From JAAFHB01 sp963677935 (GTDB lineage: Bacteria; Bacteroidota; Bacteroidia; Bacteroidales; Prolixibacteraceae), in the NCBI GenBank assembly GCA_963677935.2, contig CAXXEH010000003.1, forward strand, positions 1,426,001-1,490,000: DNA of 64,000 nt, read 5' to 3'. This document shows, one piece after another, positions 18,466 through 25,998 of the stretch (position 1 is its first letter; the number at the start of each line of letters is the position of its first letter). A program made the translations under genes and the position numbers. The notes beneath the pieces were generated by a model. That model did not search any database, was not told the origin of the DNA, and saw only the letters and a list, made by a program, of their open reading frames with translations.

Positions 18466-19014
18466 TTACTCCTTTTCTACTTGCATAAAGCTAAGCTCCA
18501 AGGGTGTTTTACGACCGAAAATCTTAACCATAACTTTAAGTTTCTTCTTCTCCGCATTGATCTCCTCAATGGTTCCGTTGAAACCGTTAAATGGTCCGTC
18601 AGTCACTTTTACTGTCTCTCCAACTATGAAAGGATTATCCAGCTCTACTCCGCCTTCCTGAAGCTCATCTACCTTGCCAAGTATACGATTGATTTCAGAC
18701 TGACGCATGGGGACAGGTTCGCCCCCTTTTGTGTCACCTAAAAAGCCGATAACATTGGGAATATTTCTAAGCATATGGGCAATTTCGCCCACCAGGGTGG
18801 CTTCGATCAGAATGTAACCGGGGAAAAAGTTGCGGTCTTTAGCCACTTTTTTCCCATTCCGGATCTGATAAACCTTCTCCACAGGGATTAAGACTTGGGA
18901 TACAAATTCCTTTAGTCCAGAATTCGCAACTTCATTTTCGATATATTCCTTGACCTTCTTCTCTTTTCCTCCAATAGCTCGAAGAACATACCATTTACGT
19001 TGATTATCGCTCAT
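18466..19014 (-). CDS. nusG: Transcription termination/antitermination protein NusG
   Basis: 182 residues from ATG 19014 (an in-frame GTG one codon earlier is unlikely). The NGN domain (KWYVLRAIGGKEKKVKEYI, FFPGYILIEA) occupies about residues 5-115 and the KOW domain (GETVKVTDGPFNGFNGTIEEI) about 128-182. Associates with RNA polymerase and can couple it to Rho or the ribosome. Follows secE by 20 bp and has an SD sequence, which is rare here. Confidence 0.97.
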   Translation of the reverse strand: MSDNQRKWYVLRAIGGKEKKVKEYIENEVANSGLKEFVSQVLIPVEKVYQIRNGKKVAKDRNFFPGYILIEATLVGEIAHMLRNIPNVIGFLGDTKGGEPVPMRQSEINRILGKVDELQEGGVELDNPFIVGETVKVTDGPFNGFNGTIEEINAEKKKLKVMVKIFGRKTPLELSFMQVEKE

Positions 19015-19020
19015 CACGGA

Positions 19021-19025
19021 CCTCC
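19021..19025 (-). promoter_or_regulatory. Shine-Dalgarno sequence of nusG
   Basis: CTGGAGGTCCGTG precedes the ATG: GGAGG with a 6-nt spacer. Most starts in this window have no such sequence, so this supports the ATG at 19014 and suggests unusual initiation for nusG. Confidence 0.6.
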
Positions 19026-19034
19026 AGAAAATAA

Positions 19035-19226
19035 TTAATAGAAAAAACTGTAAATCAATTTCATCAAACCGCGGAAGCCGGAATCGATGAAAAATATTAA
19101 CAGTGCGATTATAAAGGAAGCAACCATTACTACTACAGCACTATTACGCAACTCATTCCATGTAGGCCATGAAACCTTATGGACAAGTTCATTGTAAGAC
19201 TCGTTAAAATAATTTGTTAATTTCAT
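19035..19226 (-). CDS. secE: Preprotein translocase subunit SecE
   Basis: 63 residues, the small single-span type. YFNESYNELVHKVSWPTWNEL (residues 5-25) is the amphipathic cytoplasmic helix with the conserved VSWPT motif, followed by one transmembrane helix (about 30-47). Clamps SecY in the translocon. Directly upstream of nusG as in almost all bacteria. Confidence 0.95.
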   Translation of the reverse strand: MKLTNYFNESYNELVHKVSWPTWNELRNSAVVVMVASFIIALLIFFIDSGFRGLMKLIYSFFY

Positions 19227-19263
19227 TTGTATAGAGACAAATTTCGTTACAAAAATCAGATAA

Positions 19264-19316
19264 TGCCGGATAGAAAGAATCGAACTCTCTGTTACTCCCC
19301 CTTATGAGTTTATCCG
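19264..19316 (-). ncRNA. tRNA-like remnant without anticodon arm
   Basis: On the minus strand these 53 nt fold into three of the four tRNA arms: a 6-bp acceptor (CGGATA/TATCCG), a 4-bp D stem (ACTC/GAGT) around an 8-nt loop with GGGG, and a 5-bp T stem (GAGAG/CTTTC) around the canonical T loop TTCGATT. Only AACA joins D and T arms, so the anticodon arm is missing and it cannot decode. In Bacteroidetes a tRNA-Trp gene normally stands exactly here between tuf and secE. Best reading: a tRNA gene with an internal deletion, possibly kept as an RNase P/Z processing signal (inference). Confidence 0.6.
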
Positions 19317-19318
19317 TA

Positions 19319-19352
19319 AATACAGTCCCAAACAAACGTCTGGGACTGTATT
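19319..19352 (-). terminator. Hairpin after tuf
   Basis: AATACAGTCCCA / TGGGACTGTATT, a perfect 12-bp stem with a 10-nt loop, 21 bp after the tuf stop. The U tract is poor (ATTTACG), so it may be a partial terminator or 3-prime-end protector between tuf and secE. Confidence 0.65.
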
Positions 19353-19373
19353 ACTTTGATATTTAAAATCAGA

Positions 19374-20561
19374 TTATTTAATAATTTCGGTTACCTGACC
19401 AGCACCTACAGTACGACCACCTTCGCGGATAGCGAAACGAAGACCAAGGTTCAAAGCTACAGGATAGATCAATTCAACAGTGATTGTAACGTTATCACCT
19501 GGCATGATCATTTCAGTACCTTCCGGTAAATTGATTTCACCGGTAATGTCCAGTGTACGGATATAGAACTGAGGACGATATTTGTTATGGAATGGAGTGT
19601 GACGTCCACCTTCTTCTTTTTTCAGGATATAAACCTCAGCTTTGAATGTTGTGTGAGGAGTAATAGAACCCGCTTTGGCAAGAATCTGACCGCGTTTGAT
19701 CTCTTTTTTATCGACACCACGAAGCAGAAGACCTACGTTATCACCAGCTTGTCCGTCATCAAGAATCTTACGGAACATCTCAACTCCAGTACAAACAGTC
19801 TTACGACCTTCAGCGCCAAGACCAATAACTTCAATTTCGTCGCCGGTATGAATCTTACCTGTTTCGATACGACCAGTTGCAACTGTACCACGACCTGTGA
19901 TCGAGAAAACGTCTTCAACAGGCATAAGGAATGGTTTGTCAACATCACGCGGAGGAATTGGAATCCAGGTATCAACAGCATTCATCAGTTCCATTACTTT
20001 ATCTTCCCACATTGGTTCGCCATTCAAAGCGCCAAGTGCAGAACCCTGAATAACCGGAGTATTGTCACCATCAAAATCATAAAATGAAAGAAGGTCACGA
20101 ATTTCCATTTCAACAAGTTCAAGAATCTCAGGATCATCAACCATATCCACTTTATTCATGAATACAACCAGACGGGGAACGTTTACCTGACGTGCAAGCA
20201 GGATATGCTCACGGGTCTGAGGCATTGGACCATCGGTAGCAGCAACAACGATAATAGCACCGTCCATCTGGGCAGCACCTGTAACCATGTTCTTAACGTA
20301 GTCAGCGTGACCAGGACAGTCAACGTGAGCGTAGTGACGGTTTTCAGTTGAGTACTCAACGTGAGCAGTGTTAATGGTGATACCACGTTCTTTCTCTTCA
20401 GGAGCGTTATCGATTGAATCGAACGATTTAATATCACAAAGACCCTTCTTATTCAAAACCATAGTAATTGCAGAAGTAAGAGTCGTCTTTCCGTGATCCA
20501 CGTGACCGATAGTGCCAATGTTTACATGGGGCTTCGATCTGTCATAATGCGCTTTAGCCAT
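19374..20561 (-). CDS. tuf: Elongation factor Tu
   Basis: 395 residues. GTP-binding motifs: GHVDHGKT at 19-26, DCPGH at 81-85, NKVD at 136-139. Domains II and III are intact through GRTVGAGQVTEI. Delivers aminoacyl-tRNA to the ribosome. Transcribed behind tRNA-Tyr, tRNA-Gly and tRNA-Thr; the only tuf copy in the window. Confidence 0.98.
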   Translation of the reverse strand: MAKAHYDRSKPHVNIGTIGHVDHGKTTLTSAITMVLNKKGLCDIKSFDSIDNAPEEKERGITINTAHVEYSTENRHYAHVDCPGHADYVKNMVTGAAQMDGAIIVVAATDGPMPQTREHILLARQVNVPRLVVFMNKVDMVDDPEILELVEMEIRDLLSFYDFDGDNTPVIQGSALGALNGEPMWEDKVMELMNAVDTWIPIPPRDVDKPFLMPVEDVFSITGRGTVATGRIETGKIHTGDEIEVIGLGAEGRKTVCTGVEMFRKILDDGQAGDNVGLLLRGVDKKEIKRGQILAKAGSITPHTTFKAEVYILKKEEGGRHTPFHNKYRPQFYIRTLDITGEINLPEGTEMIMPGDNVTITVELIYPVALNLGLRFAIREGGRTVGAGQVTEIIK

Positions 20562-20612
20562 AATTAATTTTTTTTAAAACATTTAATATTTATTCTAATC
20601 ATCTTAATTCAG

Positions 20613-20684
20613 AGCCGGTGATGAGAATTGAACTCATGACCTCTTCCTTACCAAGGAAGCGCTCTACCCCTGAGCTACACTGGC
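20613..20684 (-). tRNA. tRNA-Thr(GGU)
   Basis: 72 nt, full cloverleaf, anticodon GGU in the loop UUGGUAA, T loop TTCAATT, no encoded CCA. The acceptor stem has an A4-C69 mismatch. Directly upstream of tuf. Confidence 0.9.
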
Positions 20685-20692
20685 AAACTTAG

Positions 20693-20765
20693 AGCGGGAG
20701 ACGAGACTCAAACTCGCGACCCTCAGCTTGGAAGGCTAATGCTCTATCAACTGAGCTACTCCCGC
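20693..20765 (-). tRNA. tRNA-Gly(UCC)
   Basis: 73 nt, perfect 7-bp acceptor GCGGGAG/CTCCCGC, anticodon UCC. Identical in sequence to the copy at 43877-43949. Confidence 0.93.
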
Positions 20766-20814
20766 TTATTCCCCCACATGGGTTTGCCAAAACAAACTTT
20801 CCGAAAAGAGATGG

Positions 20815-20897
20815 TGGGGAGAGCAGGATTCGAACCTACGAAGGCATACGCCAGCAGATTTACAGTCTGCCCCAGTTGGCCGCTTTGGTATCTCCCC
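20815..20897 (-). tRNA. tRNA-Tyr(GUA)
   Basis: 83 nt, class II tRNA with a long variable arm, acceptor GGGGAGA/TCTCCCC, anticodon GUA. Identical to the copy at 43762-43844. First gene of the tRNA-tuf transcript. Confidence 0.93.
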
Positions 20898-20964
20898 ATT
20901 TCGTGTCTGAACAATCCTTAAAAGAACAGACCATTTTAAAGAATCGTGCCTCAAAAATGGTCTG

Positions 20965-20972
20965 CAAATTTA
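20965..20972 (-). promoter_or_regulatory. -7 box of the tRNA-tuf transcript
   Basis: TAAATTTG on the minus strand, 68 bp upstream of tRNA-Tyr and downstream of raiA. No clear TTTG -33 element at the right distance, so this is a partial match to the Bacteroidetes promoter. Confidence 0.5.
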
Positions 20973-21018
20973 ATTTATTTTTCTTTCTAAAAAGCTATTT
21001 GAAATACTTTTTTAAAAA

Positions 21019-21321
21019 TTATTTGGATTTGACTTTCATTTTGTATTTATCTAACTGTTTTCGAAGCGCATCCACAGCCAGATCGACAGCCTCTTCGAAT
21101 GATTTTGCCTGTTTTTTTGCAAAAAGATATTCATTTGCCGGTACTGATAATTTAATTTCAGCGACTTTATTCTCCTGATCTTCGTCTTTTTCAAGTTTGA
21201 GGATCACATCCGATCCGATAACTCCTTCAAAGAAAAGATCGAGTTTACTAATTCGCTTTTCGCAAAAGTCGATCAGCTTCTGGTCGGCTTTAAAATGAAC
21301 ACTTTGTACTTTTACGTCCAT
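21019..21321 (-). CDS. raiA: Short ribosome hibernation promoting factor (HPF/RaiA)
   Basis: 100 residues, matching the short HPF/YfiA type that lacks the long C-terminal dimerisation domain. The family fold is seen as VQSVHFKADQKLIDFCEKRISKL, then acidic-basic beta strands and FAKKQAKSFEEAVDLAVDALRKQLDKYK at about 67-94. Binds the 30S decoding area and silences ribosomes in stationary phase. 18 bp after xerC, in the rpsU-xerC-raiA series, and preceded by an unusually strong SD. Confidence 0.9.
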   Translation of the reverse strand: MDVKVQSVHFKADQKLIDFCEKRISKLDLFFEGVIGSDVILKLEKDEDQENKVAEIKLSVPANEYLFAKKQAKSFEEAVDLAVDALRKQLDKYKMKVKSK

Positions 21322-21328
21322 AATTTTT

Positions 21329-21336
21329 CCTCCTTT
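21329..21336 (-). promoter_or_regulatory. Perfect Shine-Dalgarno sequence of raiA
   Basis: AAAGGAGG followed by a 7-nt spacer (AAAAATT) and ATG. This is the best SD in the window; most other genes have none. Confidence 0.75.
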
Positions 21337-21339
21337 AAT

Positions 21340-22224
21340 TTAAGCTCTTGGATGAGCTTGTTTGTAGACCTTTTTTAACTGTTCGAACGAAGTATGCGTG
21401 TAAACCTGAGTTGCTGCAAGATTTGCATGCCCCAGCAACTCCTTGATTGCATTCAGATCTGCTCCACGATTAAGCAAATGGGTCGCATAACTATGTCGTA
21501 ATATATGTGGACTCTTCTTATCGATTGTTGTAACAAGCGATAACTCTTTCTTAACAATCCGATAGATTAATTTGTTGTAGGCAGGTTCCCCGCTCCCGGT
21601 TAAAAAAAGAAAATTTTCAGCCTCGGGAAAAAGCTCATTTCGCAGTTTGATGTATTCACTTAAGGTCACTGAAATCTCCAATGGAAATGGGACTAAACGT
21701 TCTTTGTTCCGTTTTCCGTTTACTTTCACCAATTTTTCCTTCAGATTTAGATCCGGAAACCGGATACTCACCAATTCGGACAGCCTTATTCCTGTACCAT
21801 AAAAGAGGGCAACCACCGCTTTATCACGCAATCCTTCAAAATCTCCAGAAAAAAATTGTCCGTCTAGTAATCGGTTGATCTCCTTTTCCTGGACAAATTC
21901 GGGCAATTTTTTAGCCATTTTAGGGACTGCAACATGATCGGTAGGATTTTTTGAAATTACCCCCTCCCGCATCAGAAACTTGTAAAAAGTTTTTAAAGTG
22001 GAGATCTTCCGGTTTACACTCCGTGCGATAGTGCCATTATTCATCATTGAGATGATCCATTGACGAATCAGATGGTAATCTGCCTCTTCGACATGAAAAC
22101 CCTCCACCAAATTGTTTCCAAACAAAATAAATTGGCCGAGATCATTTTCATAGGCGGTAATGGTGTGTGTCGAATACCGCTTTTCGTATCTTAGGTAACT
22201 GAGAAAAAGCTCCAGATTCATCAT
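21340..22224 (-). CDS. xerC: Tyrosine recombinase XerC/XerD
   Basis: 294 residues. N-terminal SAM-like core-binding domain (about 1-90) and C-terminal catalytic domain with the R-H-R-H-Y set: Arg147 in GTGIRLSEL, His240 and Arg243 in HILRHSYATHL, His266 in LLGHANLAATQVYTH, nucleophile Tyr275. Resolves chromosome dimers at dif. Position between rpsU and raiA is conserved in Bacteroidetes, arguing for the housekeeping Xer rather than an integrase. XerC versus XerD cannot be settled from this sequence alone. Confidence 0.9.
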   Translation of the reverse strand: MMNLELFLSYLRYEKRYSTHTITAYENDLGQFILFGNNLVEGFHVEEADYHLIRQWIISMMNNGTIARSVNRKISTLKTFYKFLMREGVISKNPTDHVAVPKMAKKLPEFVQEKEINRLLDGQFFSGDFEGLRDKAVVALFYGTGIRLSELVSIRFPDLNLKEKLVKVNGKRNKERLVPFPLEISVTLSEYIKLRNELFPEAENFLFLTGSGEPAYNKLIYRIVKKELSLVTTIDKKSPHILRHSYATHLLNRGADLNAIKELLGHANLAATQVYTHTSFEQLKKVYKQAHPRA

Positions 22225-22301
22225 TTTAGGCGAGAATCATTTTCGCACTCAAGATACGAAAAAAAAAACGTTTCACCTAAAAATATTCTATATTTATGGA
22301 T

Positions 22302-22493
22302 TTATTCTTCTGACCGCTGTAAATCTTCGATATAGATCGCCTTTTTAATCTCAGTACGGCGGGTTATTGAGGGTTTCTCGAAAGCCTGACGATTGCGAAG
22401 CTCCTTTACAACACCGGTTTTTTCGATTTTTCTTTTGAAGCGTTTCAAAGCACGCTCAATATTTTCGCCGTCTTTAACTGGAATAACAATCAT
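22302..22493 (-). CDS. rpsU: 30S ribosomal protein S21 (bS21)
   Basis: 63 residues: MIVIPVKDGENIERALKRFKRK and a basic helical tail RRTEIKKAIYI. In Bacteroidia bS21 helps hide the anti-Shine-Dalgarno end of 16S rRNA, consistent with the general lack of SD sequences here. The rpsU start itself (AAAGAATTCTATG) has no clear SD. Confidence 0.95.
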   Translation of the reverse strand: MIVIPVKDGENIERALKRFKRKIEKTGVVKELRNRQAFEKPSITRRTEIKKAIYIEDLQRSEE

Positions 22494-22540
22494 AGAATTC
22501 TTTGTTTTGTTTTTATTTAATTAACTCATATTTCGGTCGG

Positions 22541-22571
22541 CAAATTTATGAATTTTCTATTACTAATCAAA
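22541..22571 (-). promoter_or_regulatory. Promoter of rpsU
   Basis: Minus strand: TTTG (22571-22568), 19 bp, TAAATTTG (22548-22541). Both elements match the Bacteroidetes sigma-A consensus; leader of about 40 nt. Confidence 0.75.
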
Positions 22572-22623
22572 TAATCAAACCAAATAATAATAAAAATGGA
22601 TAAATGTTAAAACTGCACCCATT

Positions 22624-23550
22624 TTAAGGCGTAAATTTTAAATATGGAAGTAACCTGTTCAGCGAATCTGTTGCCACAATTGATGAAAGTAGATCCGGCG
22701 AAGTATACTTACCAATTTTATCTCTTAACCTAACGACCTTTCGCGCAGCCTTATAGCCAATATAGGGGTGATGCCCTAATTCCTGAATGGTTGACAAATT
22801 GATATTGAACCTTTTTACACCTGATGGGTCAACGCTGACAAAAGGAGAAACTGCAACAAAATTCTCCTCCCTCATCCCATAAACCTCTTTTAATTGAGCG
22901 ATTGCATAATAACCACCCAAAAGATTTCGATAACGAATGATCCGTGAGGCCAAAATTGAACCTATTCCCCTGATTTCAAGTAATTGAAGCGAATCAGCGC
23001 TATTCAGTTCAATGGTTTTCACTGCAGTTGATCCAATCGTTTCGGCTTTTTTTCGAAAGAGGGTATCGCGATGCACTGGAAATTGTGTTTTTATTGATGA
23101 GCTGATTTCAGCCGATGTAACCGTTGTAGAACTCCTCTTCCGGAAAACAATAAAGGAGTCCAATTGCTCAAATAACCCGGGGGTCATACCATAGATCTTC
23201 ATCACCCCCTCTTTATCCCTGAATCTCCCCCCCTTATTAAGATACCTCAGCCAGTTTGAAACAACCTTTAACGGCAATCCCATATTGATCAGATAGATTG
23301 AATCAACATTATTGGGATCAAATATTTCAGGATGAAGCGTTCTTCCGATGGTGTTGTTGTTCCCGACAGATTTAAGATAGGAGTTTACCTCAGACTCCCA
23401 TTTGGGGAACTCGCTCATATCCTCCTGAAGAATTAAAGGGATTACTTTACCTAGAACGATTAACAGGAAGATGATCAGGAGTAAAATGATGATCCCGGAA
23501 CGCTCCTTCCTGGAAAAGCGAAATAATTCGCGCATCCATTTAGCCTTCAT
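22624..23550 (-). CDS. Membrane-anchored helix-hairpin-helix (ComEA-like) protein
   Basis: 308 residues. One N-terminal transmembrane segment (about 20-40, IIILLLIIFLLIVLG) then a soluble part with HhH repeats: NNVDSIYLINMGLPLKVVSNWLRYL near 75-100, SADSLQLLEIRGIGSILASRIIRYRN near 180-207 and a third weaker one near 250-280. HhH motifs bind DNA nonspecifically. The GIGSILASRII type resembles ComEA; a role in DNA uptake or envelope-DNA contact is possible but unproven. Starts 17 bp after the outer-membrane protein gene, so probably co-transcribed. Confidence 0.75.
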   Translation of the reverse strand: MKAKWMRELFRFSRKERSGIIILLLIIFLLIVLGKVIPLILQEDMSEFPKWESEVNSYLKSVGNNNTIGRTLHPEIFDPNNVDSIYLINMGLPLKVVSNWLRYLNKGGRFRDKEGVMKIYGMTPGLFEQLDSFIVFRKRSSTTVTSAEISSSIKTQFPVHRDTLFRKKAETIGSTAVKTIELNSADSLQLLEIRGIGSILASRIIRYRNLLGGYYAIAQLKEVYGMREENFVAVSPFVSVDPSGVKRFNINLSTIQELGHHPYIGYKAARKVVRLRDKIGKYTSPDLLSSIVATDSLNRLLPYLKFTP

Positions 23551-23567
23551 ACCATTTTTGTTATTGA

Positions 23568-25874
23568 TCAGAAAGGGTAACCGATTGCAAAAGCAAGATT
23601 AATATTGTCTTTATTAAGTAGATGATGTGCCGGAATCCAGCGGGATCCTTCATCCAGAGATGGATCATGAAGTTTCAATCCAAGGTCTGCTCTGATGATT
23701 ACAAATGAAAAATCATATCGTAACCCTAAACCGGTACCAACAGCAATCTCCTTGTAAAATCTTGAAAAAGAAAACTCTGTACCGGGTCGGTTATCTTTTA
23801 AAGACCAGATATTTCCCATATCAACAAACAGGGCACCCTCAATCGGACCGATCATAGCAAAGCGGTATTCGGCATTAGCTTCCAGTTTAATATCACCTGA
23901 CTGATTGGGAAATTCGTTCGAATTTGCTTTGTAGGAACCGGGACCAAGTGTTCGCACGGGCCAGGCTCTGATTCCATTTGCCCCACCAGTGAAAAATTTC
24001 CGTTCAAAAGGGACCTGATCGGAATTCCCCAATGGCATTGCAATTCCGGAAAAGGTCCTGAATACTACAGTATTATATTTGTCAATAAGCCACCCTTTGC
24101 GATATTCAAAATCACTTTTGAGATATTGCGCAAAAGGAGTTCCGAGAAAATGATATTTCAAACTTCCCAGAGAATCACTTGGGTGAAGTCTGCGGTCAAA
24201 CAGTTTACTTATACCATATAAAAAGGTTCCAGCCGTTTCGAAGGATGCCCTTAAGTAACTATAATTTGCCTGTTTTTGTACATTCTGGGTATTTCGGGTG
24301 AAACTGTAATTCCAGGCGGTTATAGTGTGATCGGTATATGAACTTTTAATATAGAGGTTCTCAATCCGGGAAACAAAAGCCGAATCATAGGCAAACATTT
24401 TGACCATGTTCAGGTCGAGAAAATTAAACCTGTGTGTCGAAAAATCGGATGATTTCCACTGATATCCCAGACTTGCACGAATAATTGTCCTGGTATAGTC
24501 CGGCCGGCGCTGATAATTATAGGAAAGGTTCATCAGAGTTTGGGGTGTGGAAAAACGAAACAGCCTTTTGGTTTGAACCGGGGCCAAAAATTTGGGTAAA
24601 GTAATCTTTGTTTCAATACCTGACTCGAAGGAATGAAAAGTTGAGACAGAATCACCCTTCCCATAATTTTGTTTCTCAGTGGCTCCCAGTAAAACAACAT
24701 CTAGCAACTCTCCACCTCCAAAAATATTTTTATGCTGATAGCCCAGATTTCCTGCGACACCTAGATTACCTAATGAGTTTGTCCCTTCGAGTGAAACAGA
24801 ATAGGCTTGCCGTACCGAAGGGGAAAGCTGGATGATACAATCGAGTGTTGGATTACCGGAAAGATCCACCTGATTTGTCTCAGCAAAACGGATATTGATT
24901 AGCTTGAACAGTCTTAAAGAAAACAAATCGTTATAAGTCCTCTCAACAAGATCCACACTATAGTAACCCTTATCTCCAATATGATTCATATTCATCAATA
25001 ATTCAGGATGATAATTCATTTTACCCTTGGAGATAAAATATTGATTTCCAATCCTTACTGTGTCACTTTTCCGATCGGGAATATCCTCTTTGTTTTCGTT
25101 AAATAACTGTTTTTGAGATTCGTAATTGGTGAAAAAATAAAAATTACGAAAGGTATACTTTTGATGATCTTTTTCTTTTAAAACAGCAGGATCATCAGAA
25201 ATATTTTCCTTTTCGACAACAAGCTTGAGATTTACGCTCTTTGGCGCCCTTAAAGTATCAGCCTCGAAATAGATCTCATTTTTATTGGCATGATAAAATC
25301 CATTGTTATGATAACTATTTAACACTCTTTTGCTCTCATCCGATAAAACATCCGTATCAAACCTTCCATTCAATCTTATGAATGATTTGGTGGAATCACC
25401 TTTGGAAAGCGACTGCATTGCACCATCACGAATTTCGGTTTTATAGGATTTAATGAGATGAGGTAAATTGGCTGTTATGCGATAGTAAATCTCCGCTTTT
25501 TTATTTTTCTTATAAACGACTGAATCAATGACCTTTGCCTGATAATACCCTTTATTGTGCATAAATCGGGTGAATTCCTCTTTAGATCGTTGGGTAAGAT
25601 CAGCATCATAAATAACCGGAGCCTCACCTATTCTTTTAAATATTCCATTCTCCCTTTTTGCACTTGAGAGGTTGTAAAGACCGAGATGAAAGCGTAAAAA
25701 CCCAAGAATTTTAGTGTTCGGTCTTTGTTTCAGGTAGGTTTTTAATTCAACTTTATTGATTGAATTATTATCTACCAGAATTTTTGATTTCAACAATAAA
25801 TATTGATTTTCAGGAACATACTTGGTTGAACGGCACGAAAATAAAGTAATGACCACCGCTGCGACCATTAACAT
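23568..25874 (-). CDS. BamA/TamA-family outer membrane protein (lipoprotein-type signal)
   Basis: 768 residues from ATG 25874, which gives a signal MLMVAAVVITLFSC with a lipobox-like Cys; a longer in-frame start adds 36 residues without a signal. The N-terminal half has POTRA-like segments (VPENQYLLLKSKILVDN, INKVELKTYLKQRPN; DADLTQRSKEEFTRFMHNKGYY near 110-130). The C-terminal 350 residues form an Omp85 barrel: F.GGANGIRAWPVRTLGPGSY resembles the conserved lock-strand motif RG(Y/F), and the chain ends in AFAIGYPF with a terminal Phe. Likely assembles or exports outer-membrane proteins or lipids. Confidence 0.85.
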   Translation of the reverse strand: MLMVAAVVITLFSCRSTKYVPENQYLLLKSKILVDNNSINKVELKTYLKQRPNTKILGFLRFHLGLYNLSSAKRENGIFKRIGEAPVIYDADLTQRSKEEFTRFMHNKGYYQAKVIDSVVYKKNKKAEIYYRITANLPHLIKSYKTEIRDGAMQSLSKGDSTKSFIRLNGRFDTDVLSDESKRVLNSYHNNGFYHANKNEIYFEADTLRAPKSVNLKLVVEKENISDDPAVLKEKDHQKYTFRNFYFFTNYESQKQLFNENKEDIPDRKSDTVRIGNQYFISKGKMNYHPELLMNMNHIGDKGYYSVDLVERTYNDLFSLRLFKLINIRFAETNQVDLSGNPTLDCIIQLSPSVRQAYSVSLEGTNSLGNLGVAGNLGYQHKNIFGGGELLDVVLLGATEKQNYGKGDSVSTFHSFESGIETKITLPKFLAPVQTKRLFRFSTPQTLMNLSYNYQRRPDYTRTIIRASLGYQWKSSDFSTHRFNFLDLNMVKMFAYDSAFVSRIENLYIKSSYTDHTITAWNYSFTRNTQNVQKQANYSYLRASFETAGTFLYGISKLFDRRLHPSDSLGSLKYHFLGTPFAQYLKSDFEYRKGWLIDKYNTVVFRTFSGIAMPLGNSDQVPFERKFFTGGANGIRAWPVRTLGPGSYKANSNEFPNQSGDIKLEANAEYRFAMIGPIEGALFVDMGNIWSLKDNRPGTEFSFSRFYKEIAVGTGLGLRYDFSFVIIRADLGLKLHDPSLDEGSRWIPAHHLLNKDNINLAFAIGYPF

Positions 25875-25929
25875 TCCTATCCTGTATGTAGATTGAAAAC
25901 TCAAATTTGTAATATTTTTAAAACTTAAG

Positions 25930-25937
25930 CAAAGATA
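25930..25937 (-). promoter_or_regulatory. -7 box of the BamA/TamA-like gene
   Basis: TATCTTTG on the minus strand, 55 bp upstream of the ATG at 25874. No proper -33 TTTG. Confidence 0.45.
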
Positions 25938-25963
25938 ATTAACCTGACAAATTAAAATTGGAT

Positions 25964-25971
25964 TATTTTTG
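25964..25971 (+). promoter_or_regulatory. -7 box of the RNA methyltransferase gene
   Basis: TATTTTTG on the plus strand 27 bp before the GTG start, in the same 60-bp divergent region. -33 element not evident. Confidence 0.4.
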
Positions 25972-25998
25972 GATTGTACCAATTCATACCATTAAAAA

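Noticed and set aside
22494..22623. Shine-Dalgarno-type autoregulatory site of rpsU
   Set aside because: The leader has no GGAGG near the ATG; only a promoter is visible.
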